From Prostheceraeus crozeri (taxonomy: Eukaryota; Platyhelminthes; Polycladida; Euryleptidae): 64,000 nt of DNA. Location of the stretch: contig CAJQUW010008638.1 in NCBI GenBank assembly GCA_907163375.1, positions 124,001 through 188,000 on the forward strand, given 5' to 3'. The translations under genes were made by a program, and so were the position numbers. This document shows positions 23,532 to 35,399 of the stretch, piece by piece; the stretch's first letter is position 1, and every line of letters starts with the position of its first letter. The notes under the pieces are model-generated. The model had not been told where the DNA came from. It saw only the letters and a list, made by a program, of their open reading frames with translations, and ran no database searches.

Positions 23532-24090
23532 GCCGTGAAAACGTTTCTCGATGTCTGATGCCTCTCCGCAACCAAATTTACACCGATTTCTGGTTCTTCC
23601 TCTTTCATTTAGTCAGGCGCAGGCTACAGTGTAGAGAGGATTCAAATATAAAAAGGAATTGTTAACTGAAAAGCCTCTAATCATGCAACTGGTCATTCGA
23701 GACCATTTAGTTGCTGTTAGTCGGCTCCCCGGAAGTCGATGTTTCTCCAAGAAGAATTTCCAGCTTTCGCAACATTTTCAACAGCGTGACAAATAACTGA
23801 TTTTCGAAAGTAGACAGTGATCTCTATTGGTGTTTCGCACTTGTAGATTCTTACTCTTTATCTGCTCAAACCAGTGATGATTCCACTCAAATTAGTGCTA
23901 TGATTGCAGTGATATGGTCATGAATTTGTTCTACGTGTATATTCCACATCATTCAATACAAGACTTATCTATGGAATTCCATATAAATACGTAAGCAGAT
24001 CTGCTTTGCATCCCAAATTCACAGAAAAAATTTATTAGGGTTTGTGAGTTCGCCTAGTATTAAATGAGCTCAATTATTGTTACTTTTTCA
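23532..24090. other. Upstream region of TEX9; no exon recognised
   Basis: No ORF of interest. The stretch ends in a polypyrimidine-AG (TTACTTTTTCAG, AG at 24090-24091) five bases before the TEX9 start codon. Either an upstream 5' UTR exon or a trans-spliced leader must supply the mRNA start. No TATA-like promoter is convincing here. Confidence 0.4.
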
Positions 24091-24096
24091 GGTCTC

Positions 24097-24255
24097 ATGA
24101 ATGGTAGGAACAACTCTCGATCAGGTGGACTTCCGAGAAGCTCGCAACAGACGAAGGAATCTGATCTCTTAAGTCGCGAAGAGGAGTTCCGACTTCGCAA
24201 TGCAGAATTCGAGGCTAAGACAGCGGCTTTAGTTGATGAAGCGGACTCAATACTT
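24097..24255 (+). CDS. TEX9: TEX9 coding exon 1 (residues 1-53)
   Basis: ATG at 24097 follows a splice acceptor by five bases; the exon ends ATACTT before GTGAGT at 24256, phase 0. It encodes a Ser/Arg-rich start and the conserved helix with EEEFRLRNAEFEAKTAALV. An ATG at 24064 lies upstream of the acceptor in the same frame but would be intronic, so 24097 is preferred. Confidence 0.88.
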
Positions 24256-24889
24256 GTGAGTTTTTGTATGCAAAGCCATTAGGTAGCATAAGTTGCTTGT
24301 AGCTATCTTTAATTTTGTTGAGTACTACCATGTAATTTGCTTACCAACGTCATGGTTGATTTCCTCCTACGCAGAATACACGCACAGGGCTAGTAAATCT
24401 CCTTATCTTCCTTACCGTCTATTTTATATCTCGTACGTCCTTTTCCGTCCTGACAAGCATCTGTATCCCAGTGCAATTAACTCAAATTTTGTGTTGCTTA
24501 TGCAATGTTGGCAGAGAAATTCATGAATTTTAACTATCAAATTTGCTTATGCGTAATGGTTAAAGTTCGGTCTTAAATTAAGCATTATTACCATAGGTGT
24601 GGAATAGTCATTCCATCAATTTACTAGGGCACACATGTGCGTGTCCGAATGTGTTTGGAATTTTCCATCTTTTTCTATCAGCATTTACGAGGTTTGCAGT
24701 TAAGTCACGATCGTCATGAAATGATTAACTCAACTGGCGAGTTTCCCTGTCTCTACATGCCTCCAACTGACAATGAGATCGTCATGGATTTAATAATTAA
24801 TGTGGAGATTGGATGAAATGAACTATGAAATGAATGATGAGCGTTGTCAGTTGTGGAAGTGTTGGAATCACAAAACCAGTGCCTTTTTA

Positions 24890-25095
24890 CTTATCCCTAT
24901 CCGACCCTAGCTCAAAGCCATGCCAGTAACCTAGGGATGGGCAGTTTTCACATACTCGCAGCTCTTACCAGTGAGAGCACCAGCACCTTTCGAGGCGGAC
25001 AGACTTGAACCCCGGACCCAGGAAATTATAGACAGAAAATATAATCTATAATTCCCTGCCCGGACCTTCTGCACCACTGTACCGAGGCGTCGTCC
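24890..25095 (-). mobile_element. tRNA-derived SINE, minus strand
   Basis: On the minus strand the head has an A-box-like TGGTGCAGAAGG and a B-box-like GGTTCAAGTCT separated by a 45-bp block that includes a self-complementary AATTATAGA...TCTATAATT hairpin. It continues into TCCGCCTCGAAAGGTGCTGG. The box sequences differ from the SINEs at 29.9 and 31.0 kb, so this is another family. Confidence 0.55.
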
Positions 25096-25374
25096 TCAAC
25101 CCCCTGAACTATTCTACCACCTAACTCGTTAACAGGTTAGTAATCCTCATCCTATTGGGAGAGTAGGCAGCGAATTTCTTGAACAGCTTTTCACGAGAGT
25201 GGACCGGTGAAATAATGGCCTTTTGCGGTTCGTTTGTGTTTATCATATTTTTGCTAAGGGGAGATCTAATTGACTCACAGTTTTAACTTTACTCGGCAAT
25301 CAGTGACCATTGCCACACAGCGGATCACAGACCTAAGTTTCAAATTGAGGAAATATGCCTTGACTATTGTGCAT

Positions 25375-26070
25375 AATTGAAAATAGGTTTGGAAGAAGGT
25401 CAGGTTTTTATTGTTACATCTAAATCGTACAAAAGCCAATATATTTCGGCTATTTACACCATAGTCATTATCAAGAAAAGACTGAGATAAGCAAAGATTA
25501 AGGTATAATACACAAAGGATTTAAAATTTTATGCAAAGAATCATAGAATTATCACCGCATATTGGCTTTAACGAATGAATGATATCTATCACGCGTAGAA
25601 TGGAAAGATATCTGGCAGCAGAAATGTGCTGCTAACCCATCTCTTCCAAACCTCCCATCCAAAAATTTGTCATGAAATATAGGCTATAAAAATTGCATAT
25701 AAAAAAAATTCTTTCAGCCTTTCATTTCAGAATGAATTTTTATGCATGCAATTTTTATAGCGTATATTTCATAGCTAATTTTTGGATGGGCGATTGGGGA
25801 GAGATGGGCTAGGAGCACATTTCTACTGCCAGATACCTTTCCATTCTACGCATAATAGATATCATTCATGCGTTAGAGCCAATATGTGGTGCTAATTCGA
25901 TGATTCTTTGCACAAAATTTTAAATCCTTTGTGTATTATATCATAATCTTTGCTTATCTCAGTCTTTTCTTGATAATGGCTATGGTGCAAATAGCCGAAA
26001 TATATTGACTTTTGTACGACTTAGATAATATGATAAATAACTTGATTTCCTTCCAAACCTATTTTCAATT
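25375..26070. repeat. Large near-perfect palindrome, Penelope-type termini
   Basis: Two arms of about 345 bp (25375-25722 and 25724-26070) are reverse complements at roughly 90% by eye, with almost no loop. The outer ends read AATTGAAAATAGGTTTGGAA. Inside each arm is a segment of the CACCATAG..ATTATCAAGAA / AGCCGAAATATATTG type typical of Penelope-like element termini, and an RT fragment of that class abuts the right arm. Interpreted as two head-to-head terminal segments, an arrangement known for these elements. Confidence 0.75.
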
Positions 26071-26183
26071 CTAACTTTCAATGTTTCCATAATGGTGTTG
26101 AGCAAAACTGGAAAAGGAGAGTCATCAAAGAAGGATAGCACATCATAACCAATGAAGCGTTCAATCATAGAGTAAGTATGCAT
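26071..26183 (-). pseudogene. Penelope-like reverse transcriptase fragment
   Basis: The minus-strand frame reads FIGYDVLSFFDDSPFPVLLN, which resembles the Penelope RT block F/YDVvSLFTsIPv.lal. Only about 40 residues remain before unrelated tandem-repeat sequence. Confidence 0.5.
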
Positions 26184-26700
26184 AGGTAGAGTGTCGACTC
26201 AAAAAAGGTGTCTGTATACAGTGAAGCCCCGTATGAAACAAGCTGGCTATCAAAAGGGATGAATATTCGCTAACAAGCAGCTTAATTAAGCGTAGATTAA
26301 GCTGATGATCTAGCAAATTTCATGAACTGCATCATAATGCAAGTCCCTGCAAGTGTTTAGGAAAAGTTGAAATCTCATCATAGAGTAGGTATAAGTAGGT
26401 AGAGTATCGACTCAAAAAAGTGTCTGTATACAGTGAAAATTTTTATATGAAAATATTCAGTTTTTGACGTAGATAACGTTCCTGCGGTCCAAAAAATTAT
26501 TTGAGCAGTTTTTAAAAAGCTAAATTTTTGCAAATGTATATACTACCGACATGAAGCTCATTTATAAGTAGTGTGATACAACTTGTATATCAAAAGGAAT
26601 GAATATTTGCTAATATATGTATCTTAATTAAGCGGAAATTAAACTAATTATTTTGAAATTTCATGAGCAAGTCTTCAAGGAAAAGTTGTGATCTTATTGA
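26164..26700. repeat. Imperfect tandem duplication (~220-bp unit)
   Basis: The segment from 26164 (CATAGAGTAAGTATGCATAG, then GTCGACTCAAAAAA) recurs from 26382. The continuation TATCAAAAGGGATGAATATT plus CTTAATTAAGCG of unit 1 recurs at about 26589-26640 after a ~110-bp insertion. No coding sequence. Confidence 0.65.
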
Positions 26701-28261
26701 GAGTTTCTTGGCTAGGATGTCATGTTTTTAATTCAATTTTCAGCGGAATGATTTAATGATTCACAAGGCGTCATTTCTTGAATATGAATAGTAATGTGAA
26801 CCTATTTACATCTTATGAAGTTAATTATGATCAGTTTCTTTGATTACGATGTTTTTCTCATTCAGCAGCAGTTTGTGATATGATCGCGCTTCAGAAATTA
26901 TCTTATTCTGATCTATCCTTAATAGTTATGGTAGCCCATCGAATTGGTAATTAAACAAACTATATTACTTCTCCAAGCTGTCATGACATGGAGGATTTAT
27001 GGAATATTATTCTTTATTCTGTATTGCTATCATGATCAGTCAAATTAGTGTACATTTCTCCAAAAAGATTGTAAAAGCTGGACATCTCGACCTGGTCTCG
27101 ACTCATGTTTATTTAATGAAATCGAAACTGTATACACATTGGGGATTTAATAAATGCCGAGTTACCACTCTACCTAATATACTTACTCTATGCGTTTAAT
27201 TGTGATAAAGAATATTAGGATCAAAAATGGAAGTCTATCCTACACTGACTGCTTTGTCAGTATTTTTCGCAGAATTAGATTTATCTGCATGCGCTTCGGT
27301 TTCCTAGAAAGGAAGAATCATATCTAACCTCAATGTCGAAATGGCACATCACAGAATTAGACAACTTGCTCCTTCTCGAATGGATAATTCGTGTATCGCT
27401 TGTTATATGAAATGGCAAACAATAAGCTGTCAGCAGAGGACACCAGAGCCAGTGAGAGATGTGTGCGTGCTGTGATATCACCTTGTACACACCAAAACAC
27501 ACATCGCCTGGCTAACATTCGATTCAGCGTATGCACTATACAGTGAGAAATGCCGAGGAGAGAATTTGAAAACATCAGAAGAACTAATTTTCGCACGCCT
27601 GCTACTTTTTTTAGTAATGATCGGAAGGGCCAACATTGTGGAGAAAACTTGTATGCAGTGATCTGAATTCTTCGAATCTGAAGGAATTTTGGCAATCGGA
27701 GCACTTTGCTGGAACTCACATTAATCCGCAAACGACTTTTTTCCTATCTCTAAGGTATAAGTAACTCCTTTTTGCCCACTTAGTAGATTCCTCGATGTGC
27801 CGGCGATTTTGAATAAATCACACTTCTAGTAAACCGAAGCAGATAAACAAAATATTTAATTCTGTGGCATTTTTAGTAACATTTCCTAATTTCACACTTT
27901 ATTTCTTTCATGCTACTATACAGTTAAATGGCAGTATAAATAACTTCGAATTTTAGCACGTAGTACTTGAATAGGTCAAATGTCTGCGTGTTTAATGTTA
28001 TCAATCGGTGGTTAAATTGAGTTGCACTCCTAGTACTGTGATTGATTAGTGCTGTTTTCTGGCTTCACTTTTACTTCTGCCTGCCTGAAGACGAGTGAAG
28101 CTCTCGGAAGCTCGCGCATAATGAAATTTCGAATGCGAGATTGGTTTTCTTAAGTAGTAAATGTTTACAAATTACATAAATCTCGGAGAAGAACTGTTCC
28201 ACATCTAGTTGAAACTGAAACACCATATGTATGTATAGGTCTACAGTGATCTTAGATGTTG
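26701..28261. other. TEX9 intron 1: no gene recognised
   Basis: AT-rich intronic sequence; overlapping short ORFs at 27281-27731 (minus) have no recognisable motif. Confidence 0.4.
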
Positions 28262-28390
28262 CAGGGAGTTGAACGACCTGAAATCCTGGAAAAATCAGTT
28301 AATTTGATGGAACCTGGAAAAATCAGTTAATTTGATGGAACCTGGAAAAGTCAGGGAATTTTGATATTTATCCTGGAAAATGAAAAATTG
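28262..28390. repeat. Short tandem duplication in a transposon-like remnant
   Basis: The 28-bp unit TTAATTTGATGGAACCTGGA plus AAAATCAG occurs twice and a half between 28270 and 28355, inside a GCAGGGAGTTG...CTGGAAAAGTCAGGGAATTT context that resembles hAT-type MITEs. Confidence 0.4.
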
Positions 28391-29480
28391 CTATTGCTAC
28401 TTGAAAAATGTATGCGGCAAAATAAAAATCTTAGTGCTGGTTTCAGATTCATGTTTTATGTTCGGTGACAACACTAGGCTAAGTGGTTGGTTTTTTTGAT
28501 TGTTGCAACTGTTGTAACGATATGGCACGGATAGTTACTAAAACACTTTAATAAGTTGAATGAACTGAAGCCAAAAGAATCACAAAAATGGTAGAGATGC
28601 AATTTCCTATAACTTGCATTTATAACTGTTCATTTGCACCATCATAGTGTTTTGCTGGTTGCACAACGATTGATAAAAGATTGCACTCGTGCGTGTTGCA
28701 GTAAAAATCTGTTCAAGTTCCCAGTTTCCAAAGGAATTATTGTCTGCGAGAAATTACGCATCTTGTTACAAAGACGCGAAACGAGTGAATGCAGAAAAAC
28801 AGGTCCAAGAAACAAATCCGACGATTATTGAAAGCGAAAGGTAGCAGTGGTAAAAGACAAATAGGATGAACAGAAACGTCTTCGGAAACTACTATTGAAA
28901 ATCACAAATGACATACAAGAGCATGTATTTTAGATTTTATTAGTTAATATTTTATCATTCTTAAGAGTATTTGTACATGATAATCACAATTGTCTTCCCT
29001 TAACCAAATATTACCGAGAAAATTTGAAATTTGTTAAGCTTGTAAAGTGTTGCATAGCATTATTTATTAATTTTTTCCAAAGCTTAAATCAGCTACAGCC
29101 TCATATCACGTTTGTCATAATCAATCGCAGAAAGTGATCGAACGAAATCTTGTGTAATTTCTGCCCACCACACATGTACTTGTATGTATCTAAAGAATTA
29201 AAATCCAAATTTAAGATAATATAAATAAATAATGAATGATGACAAAATAACTTTAGTAGACGACTAGACGTACAAGGGCAGTACGCGTATCACTACTCAT
29301 AATTAAAATATATTGCAATACCGGGGCGTATCTCATTCTGCTCGCTCGATAGGCATTTGAAATGAAGTTGAACATGTAGTGAAGAAATTTTGAATCAGAG
29401 AAATTCATCCTGACCTTCTGTTTGATACTCTGTGTTGGGTAATGATTCAATGACAATTAATTTGCAATATTTTTTTGTAG
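28391..29480. other. TEX9 intron 1, 3' part: no gene recognised
   Basis: AT-rich, no long ORF or repeat recognised. It ends in the polypyrimidine tract and AG of exon 2. Confidence 0.4.
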
Positions 29481-29545
29481 AAAGATCAAGAGAGTGTTCT
29501 TAACAACACCCTTCTGTCAAATGTAAACGCTGATGACTTTCTGAA
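29481..29545 (+). CDS. TEX9: TEX9 coding exon 2 (residues 54-75)
   Basis: Acceptor TTTTTTTGTAG ends at 29480; donor GTAAGT starts at 29546. The 65-nt exon encodes KDQESVLNNTLLSNVNADDFL and leaves a codon split after two bases. Only 63 bp of intron separate it from exon 3, which supports the pairing. Confidence 0.85.
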
Positions 29546-29608
29546 GTAAGTATTGATACAAGTGATTCCTTACCTTTCCGCATAATGAAAAATTAAATTT
29601 CATTTCAG

Positions 29609-29698
29609 GGGCTTGGAAGATGTTGACGATTACTCTAAAGTTAGAAAATCGAAGGTCGGAAACAGGAATAGTTCAGCATTTAGAGAGCAGCCTGTAAT
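29609..29698 (+). CDS. TEX9: TEX9 coding exon 3 (residues 75-105)
   Basis: Acceptor CATTTCAG ends at 29608; donor GTAAGT starts at 29699. The 90-nt exon begins by completing a Lys codon, then GLEDVDDYSKVRKSKVGNRN, and leaves AT to be completed by the next exon as Ile. Confidence 0.83.
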
Positions 29699-29922
29699 GT
29701 AAGTGCATTCATTGAATACTTAGATTTGAGTGTTTTCCTATGATGTTCAATTTTTTTCCACAGATTTTTCATTTCATTAGTATTATATTCAAAAACTAGT
29801 CTATGTCGTCACAGAAAACATTCTCCGTTCAATGGCAGGGTATTTAAGTATGCCATTAAATCTCAGATCAACAGTGTAACCCTAGTCCACACAGTCATGT
29901 GTCTCAGATCGTGCATCATCTT

Positions 29923-30177
29923 TTGGCGTGGTCTCCGTGGCACAGGGGTTAAGTGCTTGGGCCAGCGTTCTTCCGGTCCAGTGTTCGAGCTCCGAAAGTG
30001 TCATCAGAGGTCATCAGGAAGGGCATCCGGGCTAAAAGATCACAACGCTACAGATAAAAAATCTGACTATGTCAACACCGTGAAACCCCTTTATGGGCGA
30101 GTAGTGATGCTACATCAAAACAACATATTCCGTCAAACCCCAGTATGGGGAGTAGTGACGCTACATGAAAACTCAAT
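29923..30177 (+). mobile_element. tRNA-derived SINE, plus strand
   Basis: Head begins GGTCTCCGTGGCACAGGGGT with an A-box (TGGCACAGGGGTTAAG), then a B-box region GTGTTCGAGCTCC at 29981-29993. A core with GGAAGGGCATCCGGGCTAAA follows. The tail has two copies of an AAACCCC.TATGGG.GAGTAGTGA.GCTACAT module, which suggests tail expansion. An inverted copy lies 700 bp downstream. Confidence 0.82.
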
Positions 30178-30867
30178 TCGAATTTCCATACCTTATTGAA
30201 CTGAGAGTAAGATTAGTAAGATGTCGCATGCTTGACTTTAGCTGTCTTGCTAATGAATTGGAAAGTGTATATTATGAATGACACCTTTTTACTGACTTAC
30301 TGTTTTTTTCTGTCCGACAATTTACACGACGAATGTTTAATCGCGTGCACGAGAACTCTATGATGAGTTTAACGTGTCGATTTATGTATGATTGTTCTCC
30401 AGGTGAAGCGCAGTCAAGGTGCTCATCAAAGAAATACGTTGAAAAATACATTTGTTCGAATAAACATATGATCTTTATTGGTCTATGAAGGCAAATTCAA
30501 GCTAATAAAAAATGTGTGACGAGGCTTCGTTGTCCACCCTTTTCTCTACGAAATTATCGATTGTTTAATTGGCAGATCCGTTGAGTCCTCGTCTGATAGG
30601 CGGATGATTCTGTCTACGGTGTCTGAATTTCACTCAACCTGATCACTGGGATCAGGTTTGCACAAAAAGCGGTTCTGTCCACTCAGGTATATTTTATAAC
30701 TCGCGACGTTGATGAGAAAAATATAGACATCAGATTACTATTTAATCAGTCATTTTGAAAAAGGATGAATATTTTACGATCGATTGGCCTAAGCACTGAA
30801 AAGGTTTGCATGCGCGGAAATTTTACGCTTTTGAAAAGCAATTTATTCATATGATGATGAATGATGA
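30178..30867. other. TEX9 intron 3 spacer between inverted SINEs
   Basis: No ORF or motif recognised. It forms the loop of the inverted SINE pair. Confidence 0.4.
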
Positions 30868-31056
30868 AGCTTTTTACGTCACTACTCCCCATACTTGGGG
30901 CTTGGACGGTGCTGACATAGTCAGACTTATGGAGCGTTGTAGCACTTTTAGTCCGGATGCCCTTCCTGCCGACTTCCAATGACACCTTCGGGGCTCGACC
31001 TCTGGACCAAAAGATCGCTAGGCCAAGCACTTAACCACTGTGCCACGGAGACCACA
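30868..31056 (-). mobile_element. tRNA-derived SINE, minus strand
   Basis: Minus-strand copy of the same family as 29923-30177: GGTCTCCGTGGCACAGTGGT, GGTCGAGCCCCGAAGGTGTC, GGAAGGGCATCCGGACTAAA and a single tail module ending GGGGAGTAGTGACG. About 80% identical by eye, so both are old but recognisably one family. Confidence 0.82.
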
Positions 31057-31402
31057 GAGTTTGCTATTTCGCCAGCGCTTCTTTTTAGTATTAGTATGAT
31101 GTTAAACTACAGCCAAAGTTTACTTAACTAGCAGTTAACTACACGTAGTAGCCTATAATGAAAGATGTGACCATTTATAGTTGCGAAAATAGGAAGTGGG
31201 AATAGGCTAAATGTTGAGCAAAGTTATGCTGTTACACGTGTATAGTCTAATGTATATTTTGTGACCACCTGTGAAAACTCCGTGAGGATGTCGATGTATA
31301 ACTACATAACATGTTAGTATATTTTCCATCAATGAAGACTTGGCCTATTCCTCAGTTTCTATTGTTTTACATCCAAATCTATCTACTGGAATTGATTTTC
31401 AG

Positions 31403-31574
31403 ACCTCCAGGGCGATCCCATGTTATCTCAGAATCGACTGATGATCCGACTAATTTGCTGTTAAAGGAAATCCGTCGTAACTTAACCGATCAGTTGCCAG
31501 CTCGCGATGACGAGGAAAGTTGTGACGCTGTTGGTGGACATGGTGATGAGGATGAAAATGAAGATGAAGAAGCA
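31403..31574 (+). CDS. TEX9: TEX9 coding exon 4 (residues 105-162)
   Basis: Acceptor GATTTTCAG ends at 31402; donor GTAAGT at 31575. Encodes PPGRSHVISESTDDPTNLLL, then a strongly acidic tail rich in Asp/Glu (GDEDENEDEEA). Phase 0 at its 3' end. Confidence 0.85.
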
Positions 31575-31879
31575 GTAAGTCTTCACTGAATCAAACATAC
31601 TGTGTTTGCGATAAAGTCTTGAAAGTAAAAAATAATTGTATAGGCAACACGAAAACAGACGGCCTGCTAGTTCTGGATCAAATTTATAAACCCACATATT
31701 AGTTAATAATAATAGTTAAGCGATTGAAGTTCTCCTTTTGTCACGTTCATGATCTGTATGGCTGACCCAGGGAGGCCGATTGGTTCACATAGGCCCATGT
31801 TGCTGATTAAAGTTAACTTTTCTACCGGTTCATTCAACGAAGGTCTGTATTCTGGACTGTGCTACTAATGGTCATCCTG

Positions 31880-32070
31880 TTTACCGCCACGAGGACAGCT
31901 GACCGCCAGCAAATTCTGGTGCGTTGTCGGCACATTATTCAGAATTCCAAATCGCGCTAGCACTACTCGAAGATGATCGACAACGGCTTCGGTATCCCCG
32001 ATTTCGGCGCTTTCAGTCATCCACAGTAGGAATCTGCCATCACCAATCGTATCAACCTTATGGATCGTGT
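31880..32070 (-). pseudogene. Possible retroelement integrase fragment
   Basis: A minus-strand reading gives ESAEIGDTEAVVDHLRVVLA followed by RFGILNNV, which resembles the integrase helix before the second catalytic Asp of Gypsy elements (.t.tt..vi..L...FarfGiP..lvtDN). The Asp itself is not preserved. Weak but specific pattern. Confidence 0.3.
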
Positions 32071-32335
32071 AATTTTTGTTATTAGGAATATTAGAACGAT
32101 GTTGAATGTAGATTGGTCTGCATTATTCAACTGCACATCAATGTAATGCTGATAGTCATTGCTGTTCGAATTCAAATATGCTGAGAGCTTCTATAGTAAA
32201 ATCGTTGCGGTCAGGATTGCAAGATACATACAGAGTATGCAATACACATATCATATTGCAATGAGTACTCAATGCTGCTAAATGTACAGTTTGAATTTCA
32301 TGGACATGAACTGTGGATATACAGTCTGCGACATT

Positions 32336-32590
32336 TATTAGGACCACCCATATTTTTTTGGCTTTAAACAGCTAGCTACTTGTTTATGTCATATTATCTT
32401 TCACCCTTGTCAATACATTAAATAGGCATATACAGTATGTCAACAATATACCATAACATAGACATCTATTGATCAATAGAACAGACACCAGACACTCAAA
32501 CACAAAAATTGACCGCGACATATTATTAGGACCACCTTCGACATTTAGATCAAAATTGTCTTTTGGACATGATAGCGCTGCGTTATTGTT
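32336..32590 (-). repeat. Dispersed repeat R, uninterrupted copy
   Basis: Bases 32435-32590 are the reverse complement of 33365-33441 joined to 36176-36222. This copy lacks the PIF insertion and reads CACCAGACACTCAAACAC where the other is split, so it serves as an empty site. TTAGGACCACC occurs twice as a direct repeat (32337, 32526). The family is unknown. Confidence 0.7.
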
Positions 32591-33183
32591 TTTATAATAA
32601 GCTATCCAAATGTCTTTCGTAATAATTTCGCATGTAGCCAACGCTTCATGATAGCCCGTTAATGTTCTGAAAGGTTTACGTCGGAGATGGCCTTTCCAAC
32701 AAGGTGGCGCTGATGTCATCAACATATTTCTTCACAACACGGACAGTGTGGGACAACACGACGTGATTTGTCCCTCTTGCCGAACGGTAGGCCTACGCTC
32801 TCAAAATCGGCCATCTGTTAGCGCAGATTTTCATCATGTGCCACAACGTCGTCGTCGCTTTGTTGCATAAGAATGTCCAGAAGTCATATTCCATTGAACA
32901 AGCGGTGGACGACTTTGTAACATAACAATTAGTAGCAATTTCATACTGAGAAACTCTTCGCACAACAAAACTCCCATCGAGCCACTTACGCTTGCGTTCG
33001 ATCCGTTTTTAACTCTGAATTCAGATTTTCCACGTTGAGCCTACACATAAATCGAATTGATAGATATCTATGTTATATCAATAGCACAGATACCTGGTCT
33101 CCATGATGCAAGGCAAATCAAGGATCGATTTGATAATAAACATCAATGTCATTATTGATGACCGATAACAGTGCGCGTGCGCA

Positions 33184-33212
33184 AGCGATGACACACACAC
33201 ACACACATACAC
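33184..33212. repeat. (AC)n microsatellite
   Basis: A short run of CA dinucleotides (GATGACACACACACACACAC) with one T interruption. Confidence 0.85.
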
Positions 33213-33724
33213 CACACAAAAGTGAAAGTTTCTCAAATGCGCCTTTCTCACAGCAAGCAGACAATGCACACATAGGGCAACCAGAACACATAATAAGCAT
33301 TGCTAAGAAATCGCCATGAACGTAAATAACTGATAATAATAGAATTTTATCCAGCTTTATTATGTCTAAAAGAAAGTTCTTATCTAAATGTCGAAGGTGG
33401 TCCTAATAATATGTCTCGGTCAGTTTTTATGTTTGAGTGTCTGGGGCCAGTTGCATATATAACTTTCATAACCTAATTATTATTGAAAGTCATAATTGTA
33501 TTGAAGTTTTGCGTTGCATATAACTCAAACTGAAATGTCATAAGCTTGAAAAAGTTCATAAGTGCACCAGATAGAAATTTTCAGTGAAAGTCATAAGTGT
33601 GCGTTGCATAAACATTTACTCATGAATCTTCTCGAGGGAAATCCAATGGATTTCCTTCAATATTTGCTTATGACTTTCATTAAATCGGAACGGCTATGAA
33701 TAAGTGATTGTAAAGCGAAAAGAC

Positions 33725-34812
33725 ATGGCAGATTTCAACAGCTCTTCAAGTAACGATGACGACTCATACATGGAGTCATTTGAATTAACTCAGCGACGAC
33801 CTCGGATTTTTCGTGAGCGTATTAACTTTAGCAGACTTCCCGACGAGAACATATCCCGATTCAGGCTCAATGATGATACATTGAATTCAATCATCGATCG
33901 CGTTCATATATATCTTGAGCATCCCACCAGTCGGAATTATGCACTTACATCGAAACAGCAAGTTATGGATGGTTGCTTTGAGATTCCTTTCTACGAGAGA
34001 TAATTTCACCACAATAGCTGATTCTCACAGAACACAAATCGACGGTTTCTAGAACTATTCATCGATTTGTTGACGCTGTTAACGAACATCTTTTCAACGA
34101 TATCATAAGTTTTGAGGAAGAGTCTGAAACCCAAACAAGAGTACAGAAATTTTTCGATATAGCTGAACTTCCGGCCGTCGTGGGAGCTATTGACGGAACT
34201 TAAGAAACATCAAGATACCAGTTGAAAATGAGCACAATTACGTTGATCGACATGGCTATCATAGCATAAACGTTATGGTAGTCGCCGGACCGGACCTCCG
34301 CATTCTACACCTGTCAGCTAAGTGACCGGGTAGTGTTTCGATTCCCGTGTATTCCGCAACAGCCAACTGTGTGATCGGCTGAACTCTGGTTGGCGACCTC
34401 ATCCCTTGGGCTACCTAATGGGGACTCTGGATACGCTGATATAAACTTTTTATTGACACCACTTTTGAATAGTGTCAGTGACCAGCAAGTTCGATTTGAT
34501 CGAGCTAACAAGAAAACCAGTCGCGTTGTGGAATGAACATTTGGATTAATGAAACAGAGACTTCGATGCATATTTGGTCGCCTTCCTTTCGAACTACAGT
34601 TTTCTTGTGAAGTTATCAAATGTTACGCTATACTACATAATATGGCTTTATCGTGTAATGCATCATTTAATATTGAAGAAGATATCCATGGAAGCGATGA
34701 TTCTGAGAACATTATCGAGGAAGATGGAATGGATTTTCCAGGAGAAAATGAAGATGACGTTGAGAATCCTGATCTGCAATCTCGTCGAAGTGAAGTGATA
34801 CAACTCATGTAA
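33725..34812 (+). pseudogene. PIF/Harbinger (HARBI1-like) transposase relic
   Basis: The N-terminal part reads ELTQRRPRIFRERINF, RFRLNDDTLNSIID, LEHPTSRNYALTSKQQVMDG, the hallmark start of Harbinger nucleases. Later pieces are FFDIAELPAVVGAIDGT (first catalytic Asp) followed at once by a stop, then FLLTPL, RFDRANKKTSRVVE and LMKQRLRCIFGRLPFELQF, with an acidic C-terminus ending at 34812. Multiple stops and frameshifts (after 34003, at 34201, around 34230-34540) kill it. These proteins normally cut the TIRs together with a Myb-like partner; no such partner gene is visible. Confidence 0.85.
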
Positions 34813-35399
34813 TATTGTGGATATATTTTTTACATCTTTTACTATGCATAGTGTGCGCTATACTTTCATAGGAGTTTCAGTATAGCTGCAATAAACAGTT
34901 TTTGATAATTTGAAAATGTCTTGACTAAGAAAGCATATTTTGTTGATACGGAAGAGTCAAGAATAATTTGATGTTATCTTATTTATTTTATGATGCTATC
35001 AATTTCAATCACTTCTCAGTGATCATCTTCAGCCAAAAAGGAATTTTAACGTTGACTTATACATAAGATTCAAAATATTTTGTACAATGATATCATAAAA
35101 ATATGACATGGAAGGGATGATATAGGAAATAGGGAATAGAGATATGCATGAGGTAGGTAGTACTGGGTTACATAGTATCAGTAGCATAGAAAACAATGAC
35201 CTGACTGAGAAGTTAGTGGTACATAAGTAAATTTTGAATCACAAGTATCAGAAAAAGAGTTCATGTTTGTTGTTGATTGATGGTTTAAACCTGTTGATAT
35301 AAAAAAGCTTCTCTTAGACGAAGGTTGCTTGCATCGTGGTCATGTGCCAGAATTGATGCTATGATGTTTTCGCTTGACAGCTGTTCAAATGCCTTCTGG

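Noticed and set aside
29938-29993. tRNA gene (A and B box present)
   Set aside because: No complete cloverleaf or anticodon stem; the sequence continues into a SINE core and a second copy lies nearby inverted.
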